From Shimia gijangensis (GTDB lineage Bacteria > Pseudomonadota > Alphaproteobacteria > Rhodobacterales > Rhodobacteraceae), in the NCBI RefSeq assembly GCF_900142085.1, contig NZ_FQZQ01000004.1, positions 62,001 through 126,000 of the forward strand: a stretch of DNA of 64,000 nt, in the 5' to 3' direction. Numbering within the stretch: position 1 is the first letter of the stretch; the number at the start of each line of letters is the position of its first letter. The position numbers were made by a program, and so were the translations under genes. The notes beneath the pieces are model-generated. The model saw only the letters and a list, made by a program, of their open reading frames with translations, was not told the origin of the DNA and did no database searches. Below are positions 63,847-64,000 of the stretch, piece after piece.

Positions 63847-64000
63847 TTAATTCGATGATGCCCAGTCCCAGTACATTTCACGCACGTGACGGGTGACAGG
63901 ACCAACCTGATATTGACGGTCGTCAAAGGATGTCACCGGTGTCACCTTTGCCATGTTGCCTGACAGGAATACCTCGTCGGCGCCCGCAAAGTCTTCGAAT
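63847..64000 (-). CDS. ilvE: Branched-chain amino acid aminotransferase, C-terminal end (cut by window)
   Basis: The last 50 codons of a minus-strand gene that runs out of the window. The translation contains ADEVFLSGNMAKVTPVTSFD and ends HVREMYWDWASSN, the usual C-terminus of IlvE-type class IV aminotransferases of Rhodobacterales. The catalytic lysine is outside the window. Confidence 0.88.
   Translation of the reverse strand, partial: FEDFAGADEVFLSGNMAKVTPVTSFDDRQYQVGPVTRHVREMYWDWASSN

Overview
The window looks like core chromosome of a marine alphaproteobacterium of the Rhodobacterales (Roseobacter group). The evidence is the gene content: an ethylmalonyl-CoA pathway (ccr, ecm, mch, mcl2) instead of isocitrate lyase, an mdh-sucCDAB-lpd cluster next to sdhCDAB, a LuxR/LuxI quorum-sensing pair, TIGR02302 and TIGR02186 family proteins, TauE/SafE transporters, and many small Rhodobacterales-type lipoproteins. 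The genus cannot be fixed from the sequence alone. No rRNA, tRNA, CRISPR array, insertion sequence or prophage was recognised. The genes at both ends (tag and ilvE) are cut by the window edges.

Layout. 1-3.2 kb: tag, a membrane fatty-acid hydroxylase family protein and a class V aminotransferase-like enzyme. 3.4-8 kb: tlpA divergent from argH, then three tiny lipoproteins, a DUF2834 membrane protein and lysA. 8-15 kb: a large TIGR02302 membrane protein, an acidic zinc-ribbon membrane protein, then ftsE-ftsX-plsC-like-PPOX in overlapping frames. 15-16.2 kb: a LysR regulator divergent from a small basic protein. 16.2-27.8 kb (minus strand): the TCA block mdh, glycosyltransferase-like gene, sucC, sucD, secreted protein, sucA, sucB, a glycosylase-like gene and lpdA. 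28-32.2 kb (mostly plus): a SHOCT lipoprotein, a TSUP transporter, mcl2, nnrU, DUF1737 and mch. 32.5-36.7 kb: sdhC-sdhD-sdhA-FkbM methyltransferase-sdhB, closed by a strong terminator.

36.7-44.3 kb is more accessory: a ZIP-like transporter, a KstD-type FAD dehydrogenase, a D-cysteine desulfhydrase/L-cysteate lyase family enzyme, a DUF1989 protein, an SHMT-fold enzyme with a divergent LysR regulator, and deoD. 44.4-49.4 kb: ecm divergent from a PlsB/PlsC-type acyltransferase followed by ccr. 49.6-51.3 kb: a small protein, luxR and luxI. 51.3-55.3 kb: a RecD/Dda-like helicase coupled to an SDR, and a TIGR02186-TSUP pair. 55.4-60.5 kb: a BMP-family ABC importer operon with an NTF2-like gene inside it. 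60.6-64 kb: rimI-tsaB-nfuA, a secreted ClpP-like protein, a universal stress protein and the end of ilvE.

Functionally, much of the window is acetyl-CoA and C4 carbon flow: the TCA cycle from 2-oxoglutarate to oxaloacetate (sucAB-lpd, sucCD, sdh, mdh) plus the ethylmalonyl-CoA route that feeds it. The most notable non-coding signal is a matched pair of GTGATCAC palindromes, 20-21 bp apart, found upstream of both sucC and sdhC and nowhere else noticed in intergenic DNA here. It suggests one unidentified regulator of the TCA operons. Other signals are CtrA-type TTAA-N7-TTAACC sites before the luxR unit and luxI, a shared 13-bp element in the ecm and ccr leaders, and foreign-looking genes placed between otherwise conserved TCA genes.
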